Positions 27,515-36,314 of a stretch of DNA of 64,000 bases are shown one piece after another. The notes beneath the pieces were generated by a model. That model was given only the letters and a program-made list of their open reading frames with translations. It had not been told where the DNA came from and ran no database searches. Position 1 is the first letter of the stretch. The number at the start of each line of letters is the position of its first letter. This stretch comes from a virus, in IMG/VR virus record IMGVR_UViG_3300008116_000449, positions 1-64,000 of that record; one strand, given 5' to 3'. The position numbers and the translations under genes were made by a program.

Positions 27515-28104
27515 CAACGCAGTCTTTTAATTGCACAGGTTCCGAAGCATTAGATACCGCGGCTCCTCAGTCTAGGTTATGCTGCGGTTTTTGTTGTGAC
27601 TTTCCTCTGTATTTCAGTGGCACTATAGGCCCAGCTACAAGCATTAATCCTTTTTTTCCTAACTCATTTTGTCAGTCTTCGTTAAATTGGCCATTAAGCG
27701 AAACTCCTGTGACATTGTGGCGTACGAGTCCGTGCCCAAGCATAAGTTACTCAGCTCCAGGCATAAACAGTTTTGGCTTGTTTATAGCCAGCACTGCAAA
27801 CGACTTTTATCCCATTTGTAAAGGCTCTAGCCTGTCTGGTTCAGCGTTTACTGACAGATGGAAAGTAACTAATGCTACGTCTGTTACAGGCTCGTGCTCT
27901 ACTGATGGGTCTGGAAACGTCACATTCAACATGAGTGGAATAGTCAACAACGGCATATGCCAAATGCCTTTTGAGATAACCTCGTGGGGAGGTTACGTCA
28001 CAGGCGACTGCGAGCCAGGACCCAACGACCGCCCACCCACCTGGTGCGTACGCTACGAGCAAAGTGATCAACCCGACCTTGCAGCAATCTGTGGTTGGCT
28101 GTGA
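27511..28104 (+). CDS. Cys-rich putative surface/fiber protein
   Basis: 197 residues from ATG 27511, overlapping the previous stop. It contains clustered cysteines (LCCGFCCDF, ICGWL) in a small beta-rich protein with no signal peptide. The last 41 nt overlap the start of the next short ORF in the +1 frame. Its cysteine content is unusual for cytoplasmic phage proteins and suggests disulfides or metal binding in the mature virion. Confidence 0.4.
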   Translation: MTTQSFNCTGSEALDTAAPQSRLCCGFCCDFPLYFSGTIGPATSINPFFPNSFCQSSLNWPLSETPVTLWRTSPCPSISYSAPGINSFGLFIASTANDFYPICKGSSLSGSAFTDRWKVTNATSVTGSCSTDGSGNVTFNMSGIVNNGICQMPFEITSWGGYVTGDCEPGPNDRPPTWCVRYEQSDQPDLAAICGWL

Positions 28105-28255
28105 TTACTTTATGCGAACACCGTCTAGTAGTAGTCAAAGATACTCAACAATGCAGAACTGTTTAAACAACTGCGGCACTACAACTACAACTACTACAAC
28201 TGAGGAACCTACCACTACAACCACTACAGAAGAACCACCACCTCCTGAAGGTTAA
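28064..28255 (+). CDS. Thr-rich mucin-like small ORF
   Basis: 63 residues from a GTG inside the previous gene. The N-terminal half contains GCDYFMRTPSSSSQRYS followed by NCLNNC, a degenerate form of the Cys module seen in the gene at 29510. The C-terminal half is a Thr/Glu/Pro run (eight Thr, EEP, six Thr, EEPPPP). It could be a continuation of the upstream gene by frameshift or a separate linker protein. Translation start is uncertain. Confidence 0.4.
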   Translation: MINPTLQQSVVGCDYFMRTPSSSSQRYSTMQNCLNNCGTTTTTTTTEEPTTTTTTEEPPPPEG

Positions 28256-28268
28256 TAGGAGTTGATTT

Positions 28269-29510
28269 ATGCGAGGCAGATCAGCACATAGACTGTTAGC
28301 CAAATGTGGTGGGGGTTCTCAGCAGTCATATGTCTGTGAACCTTTCAAGACAGCTACCGTACATGTTTTTCACAGCTCTCAAACAGGCAGCTACCCTATA
28401 GTTTATAACTTAGGAAACTGTGCTTCAGCTCAGTTTTACCCTGAGTCCCTTGAAAGCGGCTACATACAAGACTTGTTTCTTCCGCTCTCTTCGAGAATAG
28501 GTAGCGAAAAAACAGGAGCAGTCTACGGGCATTCTGGAGAAAACTTAATAAATCAGCATAATCCTTACAGAGTTAAAAGTTTGCCGACTTTGCGTTTTTC
28601 AAGCGCAGACTTGGACAAATGGAAGTTTAGAAGAACTCACCCGCCTTTTAGCCCACCACAGCTTAACTCAGCAGCCGCGCACCCTCCAGAAATAGAAAAC
28701 CCGCTTGACCCGCCAATGTACGCTGTTGGTCCTGGTATAGCTAACTATCACGCTTATTACACAGTTAAAAGAAGAACGTCTTGCGATGCGCAGTATTCTA
28801 ACTACCTTAACTGGTGTTTTACGGATGAAGGCGTTACGGACATGACTACGGACGGCGAACCAAACTGTCCTAAAGACAGCCTTGGATTCAGCTATCCAGC
28901 AAAACACATATGGACGAATGCAGACGTACCACAACCTTTTCAAGCAACTGACTGGTGGGAAGACTCGGGCGCGACACCAGTTACTACCTGGTTGCCCACA
29001 GGTAAAGGGCTGATACCGTTTTGTACGCCTATAACCGCTTACAACAGTAGCGGAACGCCTTTAGGGCAGTACATCGGGCTTTGTCATATGATTTTTTTCA
29101 ATAATAACTTTTATGTTGGAGCTAATGACCAAGGAGCGCAGACAGCGGCAGACCCAGGAAACCTGCCTATAGACTGGACATCTTCAGAAAACCCTCAACC
29201 GCCAGTTAAGCGATGGAAGGACGCTCACAGCGTTGACGTTCACATTTATATGGTAGCTAGCCCTGCAAGCCCTGGTTCTCTTAAGTCTCCAAGGATATGT
29301 TCTAAAAGATTCTGGAGGCCGAACAACACTATTGGAAACACCTGGAATCCGCAGATTAGGGGCATATGTTTTCCAGACAAAACCTATTTTCTTTGCGGTT
29401 CACCTAGAGGTGATTGGGGAGCGCGTTTAAAATTGAAAATTCTAAACTCAAACGAAACTGTAGAAAGAGTTATAAGCATGGGTAACTTCGCTGCCTATCT
29501 GGTGCCGTAA
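28269..29510 (+). CDS. Uncharacterised virion protein
   Basis: 413 residues, rich in Pro, Trp and Tyr, beta-type composition, with several cysteines. The ATG has AGGAGTTG upstream. The stop overlaps the next start (TAATG). No recognised family. It belongs to the fiber region and is likely a receptor or fiber-tip protein. Confidence 0.4.
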   Translation: MRGRSAHRLLAKCGGGSQQSYVCEPFKTATVHVFHSSQTGSYPIVYNLGNCASAQFYPESLESGYIQDLFLPLSSRIGSEKTGAVYGHSGENLINQHNPYRVKSLPTLRFSSADLDKWKFRRTHPPFSPPQLNSAAAHPPEIENPLDPPMYAVGPGIANYHAYYTVKRRTSCDAQYSNYLNWCFTDEGVTDMTTDGEPNCPKDSLGFSYPAKHIWTNADVPQPFQATDWWEDSGATPVTTWLPTGKGLIPFCTPITAYNSSGTPLGQYIGLCHMIFFNNNFYVGANDQGAQTAADPGNLPIDWTSSENPQPPVKRWKDAHSVDVHIYMVASPASPGSLKSPRICSKRFWRPNNTIGNTWNPQIRGICFPDKTYFLCGSPRGDWGARLKLKILNSNETVERVISMGNFAAYLVP

Positions 29511-31114
29511 TGCCGCAAGAAACTCAGTCCGTAGCATACAATCTGTGCAAACAAGATTACTACGAAGTAATCGGTACTTTTCTTGAATGCTCTTTGTGCA
29601 ATGCTGGCTGGCCTATGAAAACAGGCCGAATATCTTTTTCGTTCTATACCGTCCCCTGCCGTCTGAACACCGGCAATCAAACATATGTTAACGAGAACTC
29701 CAACTATCCGTCTCCTAGTTGGTTTTGGGGTTTTGAAGAAACAGAAATACAACTAGCCTGCCCACCTGTAGGCGAAGGTGAAGAGTACGCAGCTAACATT
29801 TGGGTAGGTAGAGCGGAGAGAAGTTCCAGGCCTACCAGCGATGGCGGCTCTATTCTCTTAGAAATTTTGGCTAAGTTTACTCAGATAAACAACACGACAG
29901 CGCAGGTAGACCTGCAATTCAATGTTTTAGTCGGCTCGTACTGGCAACCTTATTTTAACGTCAGTACTTCGTTAGTTAGAAAAGACGCCGACCTGTGTCT
30001 ACCTTGCGGAAGAAGCTACGCTAGTGATTTTATACCAGTCAGTCCATCTTCTGTAGTTTGCCACGGCGATCTTAGATTCGTAAAAATAAACGCTGGAACG
30101 TCTCCTTGGTTTGAAGGCTGTGGGCCAGAAGTGGAGTCTTTGCCTGGTTTGTCTGTGACGGGTCCTGTCTGCTCGTTTTTTGACGGCACCAGGATGTTTA
30201 CATGCTTTAGAGCTTTGTTCTACAACTTAAATCCTTCTCTTAACATACAGCCTACCTTTACTCAGATGGGCCTGGACAAGGCTGGCTGCGCATATACAGA
30301 CCCTAGCGTTTCGGGGTGTACTGGTTCCTGTACTTACGTTTTTCTGGTTGAAAATAACGGAGCTTTCAACACGTGGGTACCGTTAACTGACACGTGTTCA
30401 CAAAACTGCGCTTGTGTTGGGCCTCCTCCTTGGTGGACGGTTCCAGGACTAAAAAACGGAGATACTTACACCAGCGGCTGCGCCAGCTCAGGCGCGCAAC
30501 TAAAGTGTAATTGCCTTTACGGCAAGAAGACGGGACAAAACAGTGTCACGGCAGATCACTTTTTAGTCTTAGACAACTACTTTAATTTAGGTTGTCCAGG
30601 TGAAGGCGATACTGTCTATCAAAAAGTGCAGTTAGGAGTGTTTTCTAGCGCAGGCTATGAGATTATAGCTAAAGATGTTGGTAACGGTAGCTTGTGCTTT
30701 GTGCTTAGGGCTACGAGTTTCCCATACGCCTACGAGGTAGCTAGCTCCGTAACTGTTGTTTCTGACGCTACTCCATACGTTATGCAAGTTGATTTTGCTA
30801 TGTTACAAGCTCGCGTATTTATCTACGCGATGAAGTTTCCTAACCCAGACATTCTTCCAGAATTGTGCTACACGGGCACAGGCACAACTCCAAGTTGCGG
30901 AAATTTTGGTACTAATGCCGTAAGCGTTAACCAGTATATCTGTTCTGGTATATGCACTTACGTTTTCAGTTCTTTGTTTGAGGCTTGGGTTTTGGATTCG
31001 TCTAATTGTCACAGTAACATGGGTTACACGTGCTCTTGTCCGTCTCCTCCAGACCCTGCTACACTTTCACCGTATCCGACAGAAGGTCAAACGTACCAAA
31101 TGGAGTGCCGATGA
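29510..31114 (+). CDS. Cys-rich fiber-like protein with repeated CTYVF modules
   Basis: 534 residues. Two copies of a module of about 60 residues are visible, near 265-330 (SGCTGSCTYVF ... CSQNCACVGPPP) and 470-534 (CSGICTYVF ... CSCPSPPDP). Each has a Cys pair, a CTYVF strand, a Trp and a CxCxxPP end. About 30 cysteines overall suggest a disulfide-rich or metal-binding extracellular fold. A start at 31030 in another frame overlaps its end and is not used. Likely an adhesin-type structural protein. Confidence 0.5.
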   Translation: MPQETQSVAYNLCKQDYYEVIGTFLECSLCNAGWPMKTGRISFSFYTVPCRLNTGNQTYVNENSNYPSPSWFWGFEETEIQLACPPVGEGEEYAANIWVGRAERSSRPTSDGGSILLEILAKFTQINNTTAQVDLQFNVLVGSYWQPYFNVSTSLVRKDADLCLPCGRSYASDFIPVSPSSVVCHGDLRFVKINAGTSPWFEGCGPEVESLPGLSVTGPVCSFFDGTRMFTCFRALFYNLNPSLNIQPTFTQMGLDKAGCAYTDPSVSGCTGSCTYVFLVENNGAFNTWVPLTDTCSQNCACVGPPPWWTVPGLKNGDTYTSGCASSGAQLKCNCLYGKKTGQNSVTADHFLVLDNYFNLGCPGEGDTVYQKVQLGVFSSAGYEIIAKDVGNGSLCFVLRATSFPYAYEVASSVTVVSDATPYVMQVDFAMLQARVFIYAMKFPNPDILPELCYTGTGTTPSCGNFGTNAVSVNQYICSGICTYVFSSLFEAWVLDSSNCHSNMGYTCSCPSPPDPATLSPYPTEGQTYQMECR

Positions 31115-31557
31115 CACCTCAAGAAATATTAGCTAAGTGCGCAGAGCACAACGTTAAGATGCGAGTAATCGACGGCAAGCTGACACCTGTTGGAAGCGTC
31201 AGCTTGGACTTTTTAAAGATTAGCGCTTCTTTCATACCCTACAAAGCAGAATTGATTAAATACATTCAAGAAAACCATCCAGAAATGGTGGGACATCCCG
31301 TTGAGCTTAGCAGCTCTTACACTAACCCTGTACCAGTACCCAAAACTATAAACGTCAAAGGAACAGCTAACGAAAAAATTCAAAGGCTTAGAGTGCCTTG
31401 CGTACATCTAGGACCACCGCTAGAAAAAGCTTCAAGCTGCGGTTGCAATGGCGCAGTAACGCACAAGTGTAATTTGTTTGAAAAATGTAGGCGCGCTGGT
31501 GACTATAAAGATATAGCCGTATGCACGGAATGCGATAAGTACGAGCCGGTGTCTTGA
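31111..31557 (+). CDS. Zinc-binding small protein next to a glycosyltransferase
   Basis: 148 residues from ATG 31111 (overlapping the upstream stop, ATGA). After an N-terminal MTPQEILAKCAEHNVKMRVI segment, the C-terminus has an array of cysteines (CVHLGPP, SSCGCNG, HKCNLFEKC, AVCTECDKYEP) typical of a small treble-clef or ribbon. I associate such Cys modules with glycosyltransferases in phages and Planctomycetes, and a glycosyltransferase follows 9 nt downstream. Possibly a partner subunit. Confidence 0.45.
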   Translation: MTPQEILAKCAEHNVKMRVIDGKLTPVGSVSLDFLKISASFIPYKAELIKYIQENHPEMVGHPVELSSSYTNPVPVPKTINVKGTANEKIQRLRVPCVHLGPPLEKASSCGCNGAVTHKCNLFEKCRRAGDYKDIAVCTECDKYEPVS

Positions 31558-31566
31558 AAGGCTTAA

Positions 31567-33573
31567 ATGGAAAAGATCATATTAAGGCACCAAAGGGCTT
31601 TAGGCGACATAGTCGTAATGACCGCCCTTGCACGCGATCTTGAGAAGAGTTACCCAGGAAGATTTCACATAAATGTAGACACTACGTTTAGAGACGTGTG
31701 GCTTAACAATCCTTACGTTAAGCCAATGCCTGACAAGAAGAACGCCAGGATAGTAAACCTAACGTACGGAGCTTACATAAAAAAAGCGGCTACAGAACAT
31801 ACTCATTTCATAAGCTCTTTCCATAAAGATTTTGAAAAACAAACTAACATAAAAGTGTCTCTGCTTCAGCCTCATCCAGATTTACATTTAAACGAAGAAG
31901 AGCAAGAGTCTTTGATAGAAGGACGCTATTGGGTAATAGTGGCTGGGGGTAAGAACGACTTTACAACAAAGCACTGGATATACGACAGGTGCCAGAAGGT
32001 TGTGGATTCTTTAAGGCCCTTTGGAATAAAGTTTGTTCAGGTAGGCGGTAAAGGAAGTCATCCTACACACGCTCACCCTAAACTGAACAACGTTTTAGAC
32101 ATGGTGGGAAAAACAGACATCAGACAAATGATGCGTCTGATAAACAGCGCAGACGGAGTTATTTGCACAATCACTTCAGCGATGCACATAGCCGCAGCCT
32201 TTGGAAAGCCTTGCGTAGTAACAGGTGCTGGCAGGGAAGAATGGTGGTGGGAAGCGTATCACCAAAGAAATCCCGCTCTGGTGCCGGTTCAAAATTTGTT
32301 GCCTGTAAGCCATAGATATCTTCACACCATAGGAAAGCTTGACTGCTGCGCCAAGAAAGGCTGCTGGAAAAATAAAGTACAAAGGGCTGAAGGAGACAGA
32401 AGTTTTTGCTCGTATCCAGTGCAGGCGGAAAAAGGTCAGATGGTTCCGCTGTGCATGGACATGATAACTGTTGAAAAAGTGGTAGGTTCTGTTTTGAGTT
32501 ATTACCTAGACGGCACTTTGCCGTTATTGGAGGGTATGGTGCTTCCAGATGTAACCCAGCCTATAACTTTTAAACAAGGCGAGGAAAGGTTCAGCTTGTT
32601 CGTTTTAAGGGAAGGAGGCGAACCTACCATGAGCGAACAGATGTTGGACATGCCCATAAATGAAACACCTTACGCAGTGACTGAATTGTCTTTGGCGGTA
32701 AACAAGAAGGAAACAATAGACACAGGTCCTCCAAAGCTAGTGACCCCAGAGCTGGCGTCTCCAAGAACTAACTTGATGGTTGATGCTTTCAACGGACCTG
32801 TGGTCAGACAATCCGCCGGTACCAGGCTCGTAGACTCTCCGCACATAGGCGGAAAGATAACAATGTTTGTTCTGCTCTATGGAAACTTTCCTGACATGCA
32901 CAGAAGGTGTCTTACAGCAATTCAAAACACGACTACCAGAGATTCTGTAGAGCTCAGGGTTTACTGCAACAACGTTTGTCTTGACACCCAAGAGCTTTGC
33001 AAAAAACTATTCAACGATGGAGTAGTCAGTGTCATTTACAGTTCGGACAAAAATAAATTCAAATACCCGTGCATGAGAGAAATGTTCCACGACGAAAAGT
33101 TTCCAATAAAAACAAAATGGGTTCTATGGTTTGATGACGATACCATGTGCGACACAGACCCGCTGTGGTTTGACAAGCTATGCTCTGTAATAAATTCTAC
33201 AAGTATAGCAGACTCTAACTTTGGTATGCTAGGACCTATCTATCATTACGCTTTACAAGATAGACACGCTAATTGGATCAAGCAAGGAAAGTGGTACAAA
33301 GGAAGGCAGTTCAGAGACAAGTCAGGAAAAGAGTCTGTGAATGCCAACAAGATATTTTTTGTTACCGGCAGCTTCTGGGCTTTGAAGACAGAAGCTTTAA
33401 AGAAAGCCGACGTGCCCGACGAAAGGCTGTCTCACAACGGTGGAGACATTTGCATAGGTGAACAAGTCTGGCAAAATGGATATAATCTTAAAAGCTGGAA
33501 CGGTGACAAAAAAATAGTATGTTGGTCAAGCACCGCTAGAAGAGGCGCTAACCAGCCTATCTTTAACATATAG
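31567..33573 (+). CDS. Bifunctional glycosyltransferase, GT9-like plus GT2-like
   Basis: 668 residues. The N-terminal half matches heptosyltransferase (GT9) style: RHQRALGDIVVMTALARDLE at the start, ADGVICTITSAMHIAAAFGK with the PCVVTGAGREEWW strand around residue 200. The C-terminal half is a GT-A fold: FVLLYGNFPDMHRRCL, a VLWFDDDT metal site, and FVTGSFWALKTEAL with GGDICIGEQVW near the end. It probably modifies a virion glycoprotein, host surface sugars, or phage DNA. The fusion of these two families in one chain is uncommon. Confidence 0.75.
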   Translation: MEKIILRHQRALGDIVVMTALARDLEKSYPGRFHINVDTTFRDVWLNNPYVKPMPDKKNARIVNLTYGAYIKKAATEHTHFISSFHKDFEKQTNIKVSLLQPHPDLHLNEEEQESLIEGRYWVIVAGGKNDFTTKHWIYDRCQKVVDSLRPFGIKFVQVGGKGSHPTHAHPKLNNVLDMVGKTDIRQMMRLINSADGVICTITSAMHIAAAFGKPCVVTGAGREEWWWEAYHQRNPALVPVQNLLPVSHRYLHTIGKLDCCAKKGCWKNKVQRAEGDRSFCSYPVQAEKGQMVPLCMDMITVEKVVGSVLSYYLDGTLPLLEGMVLPDVTQPITFKQGEERFSLFVLREGGEPTMSEQMLDMPINETPYAVTELSLAVNKKETIDTGPPKLVTPELASPRTNLMVDAFNGPVVRQSAGTRLVDSPHIGGKITMFVLLYGNFPDMHRRCLTAIQNTTTRDSVELRVYCNNVCLDTQELCKKLFNDGVVSVIYSSDKNKFKYPCMREMFHDEKFPIKTKWVLWFDDDTMCDTDPLWFDKLCSVINSTSIADSNFGMLGPIYHYALQDRHANWIKQGKWYKGRQFRDKSGKESVNANKIFFVTGSFWALKTEALKKADVPDERLSHNGGDICIGEQVWQNGYNLKSWNGDKKIVCWSSTARRGANQPIFNI

Positions 33574-33580
33574 GTGAATC

Positions 33581-34048
33581 ATGCCTGATAGCAGCAGCAT
33601 TTCAATAGGCGACTACGGTCGTGGACTCTATTTGAAGAGGTACACACAAACAAGGACTAACGCAAACAGCATAGACGGCTTTAGGTTCAAGGTAGAAGCT
33701 TACGGCGGTAACAACATACCCAATAAAATATTTAGATACGCCAAGGAAGATTTGAACGCAAGGGAGGCAACTTACAGACTGGCCTTTGACGGAGTTTGTT
33801 CTCCTTCAGATATAGAAGAGTATCCTGAGGACGAGCCAAACCCTGAAGGTTTTCCTCAGTTTTGCAGATTGGACTATGTAGACCTTGTGTTCAGGTCCCA
33901 GTCAGTAGCCGAAGACGCTTGGCAAATTTTAGTAGAAGAAGTAACAAACCTGGTATCAACTTTAAATATCATGGACGTAATGGAGCCTTCTGATAATTTG
34001 AAAATTGGAGACCCTCCTCCAGCAGACTCGTCTTCTTCCATAGGCTAG
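33581..34048 (+). CDS. Uncharacterised small protein
   Basis: 155 residues, acidic, with a Pro/Ser-rich end (GDPPPADSSSSIG). The ATG follows AGGTGAATC. No recognised family. Cotranscribed with the fiber and glycosyltransferase genes by spacing. Confidence 0.4.
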   Translation: MPDSSSISIGDYGRGLYLKRYTQTRTNANSIDGFRFKVEAYGGNNIPNKIFRYAKEDLNAREATYRLAFDGVCSPSDIEEYPEDEPNPEGFPQFCRLDYVDLVFRSQSVAEDAWQILVEEVTNLVSTLNIMDVMEPSDNLKIGDPPPADSSSSIG

Positions 34049-34055
34049 GTGTAAG

Positions 34056-34355
34056 ATGGCAGAAAAAATAGTAATCATAGAAGAAGCCCTTATAGCTTCA
34101 ATTCTGTCTAACCCTAAGCTGCTGGCTGACTTGCCTAGCATAAAGCTGGCGGCAGCCTCTAAGTCTTCAAAGCCTGGCTGCAAACCTTGCGCAATGAGGG
34201 CTAGGGATAAAATCGCTGACTACTCAAAAGTAAAGACAGTTATATCGAACCTTAGAGGAGAGAGTCTGGCTAAGTTCAAAGAACACATAGGAGCAGACAA
34301 GATAAGGATACTGCAAAGGACGGACAACGGAAAAATAGTACAAACAACTCTTTAG
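34056..34355 (+). CDS. Small protein of the fiber/glycosyltransferase run
   Basis: 99 residues, basic, with a single CKPCAMRAR Cys pair. ATG has GGTGTAAG upstream. Last gene of the structural run; a 680-nt gene-free stretch containing array 1 follows. Function unknown. Confidence 0.4.
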   Translation: MAEKIVIIEEALIASILSNPKLLADLPSIKLAAASKSSKPGCKPCAMRARDKIADYSKVKTVISNLRGESLAKFKEHIGADKIRILQRTDNGKIVQTTL

Positions 34356-34484
34356 TTAATAAATAACAAAGTTCTGTCATAATACGATGTTGATATAGTT
34401 GTAATTTGTTTTTAGCTGTTTAATACAGTCTAATAAACACGTCATAATTAAATGCTACCCGTTTATATAACGTAGGTAGCATAA
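34356..34484 (+). other. AT-rich intergenic segment before array 1
   Basis: Gene-free. It ends in a perfect 8-bp inverted repeat (ATGCTACC at 34452-34459 with GGTAGCAT) around an AT-rich loop, directly before the conserved array leader. No coding frame or good promoter was seen apart from AT-rich stretches. Arrays 2 and 3 lack this segment and start at a stop codon. Confidence 0.4.
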
Positions 34485-34552
34485 AGGCTTACCCTTAAGC
34501 CTAAACAGTTCGTAACGAACTGTAATGTCCGGATGGACGGTGAGACCTTAGG
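34485..34552 (+). ncRNA. Structured leader of CRISPR-like array 1
   Basis: 68 nt, identical in arrays 1 and 2 and nearly so in array 3. Hairpin 1 is AGGCTTA CCCT TAAGCCT; hairpin 2 is ACAGTTCG TAA CGAACTGT; hairpin 3 is GTCC GGAT GGAC; then GGTGAGACC TTA GG leads into the first repeat. The GGTGAGAC is complementary to GTCTCACC, the first eight bases of the repeat. The loop CCCT can pair with AGGG near the repeat 3' end. This is the layout of a tracr-like RNA fused to the array, but that is inference. Confidence 0.6.
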
Positions 34553-34832
34553 GTCTCACCCACGCGTGCGTGGATAAGGGGTATTAGGGCGAGTTGCGTG
34601 AGGTTCTACCATCGTCTCACCCACGCGTGCGTGGATAAGGGGACCTGGAAAATCGCGAAATGGCGCTTTTGAGGAGTCTCACCCACGCGTGCGTGAATAA
34701 GGGGATAGTCCGGCCTTTCACCATCCATGCTCACCTGTCTCAACCACGCGTGAGTTGATAAGGGGTGGATGAAATCCGGCAGCGTGGGGCCTCAGGGTCT
34801 CACCCTCGCGACCCTGGTCGTGAGTATATAAG
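34553..34832 (+). CRISPR. CRISPR-like mini-array 1 (4 repeats plus degenerate fifth)
   Basis: Repeats of 29 nt start at 34553, 34614, 34676 and 34737, each beginning GTCTC and ending GATAAGGGG or AATAAGGGG, with a central hairpin CCACGC/GCGTGG. Spacers are 32, 33, 32 and 31 nt and unrelated to one another. A degenerate repeat starts at 34797 (GTCTCACCCTCGCG...). The period of 61-62 and the 3' decay match CRISPR arrays. Repeat length and the GGATAA end resemble type I-E repeats (stem then GATAA), whereas the leader suggests a type V-like system. Confidence 0.8.
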
Positions 34833-34880
34833 TTTTAAAAGTTTAAGTCCTGGCTTGTTCAGAACTTAAACTTTTAAAAC
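34831..34880. repeat. Perfect 18-bp inverted repeat after array 1
   Basis: AGTTTTAAAAGTTTAAGT and its exact complement flank a 14-nt loop. It could be a terminator of array-1 transcription or an AT-rich cruciform. No U-run follows it. A smaller hairpin around 34919-34942 (CCCAC/GTGGG) lies downstream. Confidence 0.6.
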
Positions 34881-34967
34881 TAAAAATTTAATTTAATTTT
34901 ATATTAAAAGTAAACCTTCCCACGCCTACTTTAACGGTGTGGGTAACCGAGGCTATTTGCTTAGCTA

Positions 34968-34996
34968 TTGGCAAAACATAACGTTGTTAGTAATAT
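34968..34996 (+). promoter_or_regulatory. Sigma-70-type promoter
   Basis: TTGGCA at 34968-34973, a 17-nt spacer, and TAATAT at 34991-34996, about 40 nt before ATG 35036. Good match to the consensus, so it likely drives the two genes up to 36012 and, by read-through, array 2. Confidence 0.5.
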
Positions 34997-35035
34997 AAAG
35001 CTGTCTTTTTGTTTTTTATAAAAGAAAGGAAAGTT

Positions 35036-35305
35036 ATGAAGATTGCAGAAGCGGCCAGCCAAAGAACCGGAGATCGGGCAGAGGTTGCAGTAGAGGGAGA
35101 CAACCTTGAGCAGGTTTACAGCCTCCAAGCTAGACAAGCTGCTCTGGATCATGCTGTTAAGCTAGGGTTGAACAGACCGGGCTTTAACGGCTCTCCCTGG
35201 GTTGAGTGGGTAGACGACTCTGGTAATGTTTTGGTTGGAGAAGCTTTCAAAAATTCTCCTGTTAAGAAATGTAGGGCTCACTTCCCAATCCAAGCGGGCT
35301 TCTAA
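35036..35305 (+). CDS. Uncharacterised small protein
   Basis: 89 residues from ATG 35036 with AAAGGAAAG upstream; a longer frame from 35009 has no ribosome site. Acidic/basic mix, SPWVEWVDDSGNVLVGEAF near the middle. Stop overlaps the next start (TAATG). No family recognised. Confidence 0.45.
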   Translation: MKIAEAASQRTGDRAEVAVEGDNLEQVYSLQARQAALDHAVKLGLNRPGFNGSPWVEWVDDSGNVLVGEAFKNSPVKKCRAHFPIQAGF

Positions 35306-36012
35306 TGGACGACTCCCGTTCTAATGTGTCTGATAGCTTTCAAGCTAGAAAAAGGGTGTGGCAAAACCCAGACAGTTTTGCCACGACTCTTTTGGCTTTG
35401 TTCATAGACACATACGGGACGGAAGGTCTCGACTGGGATCCTATGACGATCCAGTCAGAGATAGAACAAGACTTCGGAGTAAAGGTAGAAAGAAGTGTAT
35501 TTGATAGGCTTATGGCTGGAATAGCCATTTTGACCACAGATAGCTTCTATAAGTCTCTGCCTGACTTTATAGCTCTTTGTAACGTTTTAGCTGGAGACTC
35601 TTACGACCCAGCAGTTTTCGACCCAGCTGACTCGGCTGAGATAGCGTGGGGAATGTCAGAAGGTATGCTCATAAGTCCTCCAGAGGACGACGAAGAAAAT
35701 CCCTTCTCTGAAGACATAGTTAACTACATCGCCCAAACTTTAAAATCAGAAGGTTTACTTACTCCGCCTGATGTTTTAAAGGTTGGCATGAAAGAAGAGT
35801 TCAGTAAGATACTTGAGAAAGTAAAATACGATTACAGCGATGACCCAGAAATGTTCAACGCTGTTTACGATATGCAGTCTTCTAGAACAGGAGACATAAA
35901 CAAAACTATAAAAGGAATGTTAAAAAGTCTGCTAGAGCAGATGAAAGACTTGCCCTTAAATAATGGCGACCCTACTGAAGCGGTAGCCAGAATGATAAAG
36001 GGCATGACCTAA
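35305..36012 (+). CDS. Uncharacterised acidic helical protein
   Basis: 235 residues, very acidic and helical (DIVNYIAQTLKSEGLLTPPD, MLKSLLEQMKDL). Size and composition suit a small virion or assembly protein. Its TAA at 36010-36012 directly abuts the array-2 leader, so the array lies in its 3' region. No family recognised. Confidence 0.4.
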   Translation: MDDSRSNVSDSFQARKRVWQNPDSFATTLLALFIDTYGTEGLDWDPMTIQSEIEQDFGVKVERSVFDRLMAGIAILTTDSFYKSLPDFIALCNVLAGDSYDPAVFDPADSAEIAWGMSEGMLISPPEDDEENPFSEDIVNYIAQTLKSEGLLTPPDVLKVGMKEEFSKILEKVKYDYSDDPEMFNAVYDMQSSRTGDINKTIKGMLKSLLEQMKDLPLNNGDPTEAVARMIKGMT

Positions 36013-36080
36013 AGGCTTACCCTTAAGCCTAAACAGTTCGTAACGAACTGTAATGTCCGGATGGACGGTGAGACCTTAGG
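36013..36080 (+). ncRNA. Structured leader of CRISPR-like array 2
   Basis: Same sequence as the array-1 leader. Hairpin 1 at 36013-36030 begins at the first base after the TAA of the upstream gene. Hairpin 2 is 36033-36051, hairpin 3 is 36055-36066, and GGTGAGACC 36067-36075 is complementary to 36080-36088 at the start of repeat 1. No promoter sits between gene and array, so array 2 is probably cotranscribed. Confidence 0.6.
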
Positions 36081-36231
36081 GTCTCACCCACGCGTGCGTG
36101 GATAAGGGGAAAAAGCGCTTTGAGGACCTAATACTCAAGGCGTCTCACCCACGCGTGCGTGGATAAGGGTGAGAGCATTTGTGTGGTGGACGCCCCTAGA
36201 TCGTCTCACCCACTCTCGCGTGAATAAGGGG
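36081..36231 (+). CRISPR. CRISPR-like mini-array 2 (3 repeats, 2 spacers)
   Basis: Repeats start at 36081, 36142 and 36203 (period 61). Both spacers are 32 nt. The second repeat ends in T instead of G, and the last is degenerate in its stem (CACTCTCGCGTG). A strong intrinsic terminator follows 35 nt later. Confidence 0.8.
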
Positions 36232-36266
36232 TGCGGGTTGATCCTCGGTAAGGTGTTTTACTGGGT

Positions 36267-36296
36267 AACGGGAGGAAGGTTCCTCCCGTTTTTTAT
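36267..36296 (+). terminator. Intrinsic terminator after array 2
   Basis: AACGGGAGGA (36267-36276), AGGT loop, TCCTCCCGTT, then TTTTATTTT. Ends the array-2 transcript and separates it from the ATPase gene. Confidence 0.85.
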
Positions 36297-36314
36297 TTTC
36301 ATGGAGGTTGTTCG

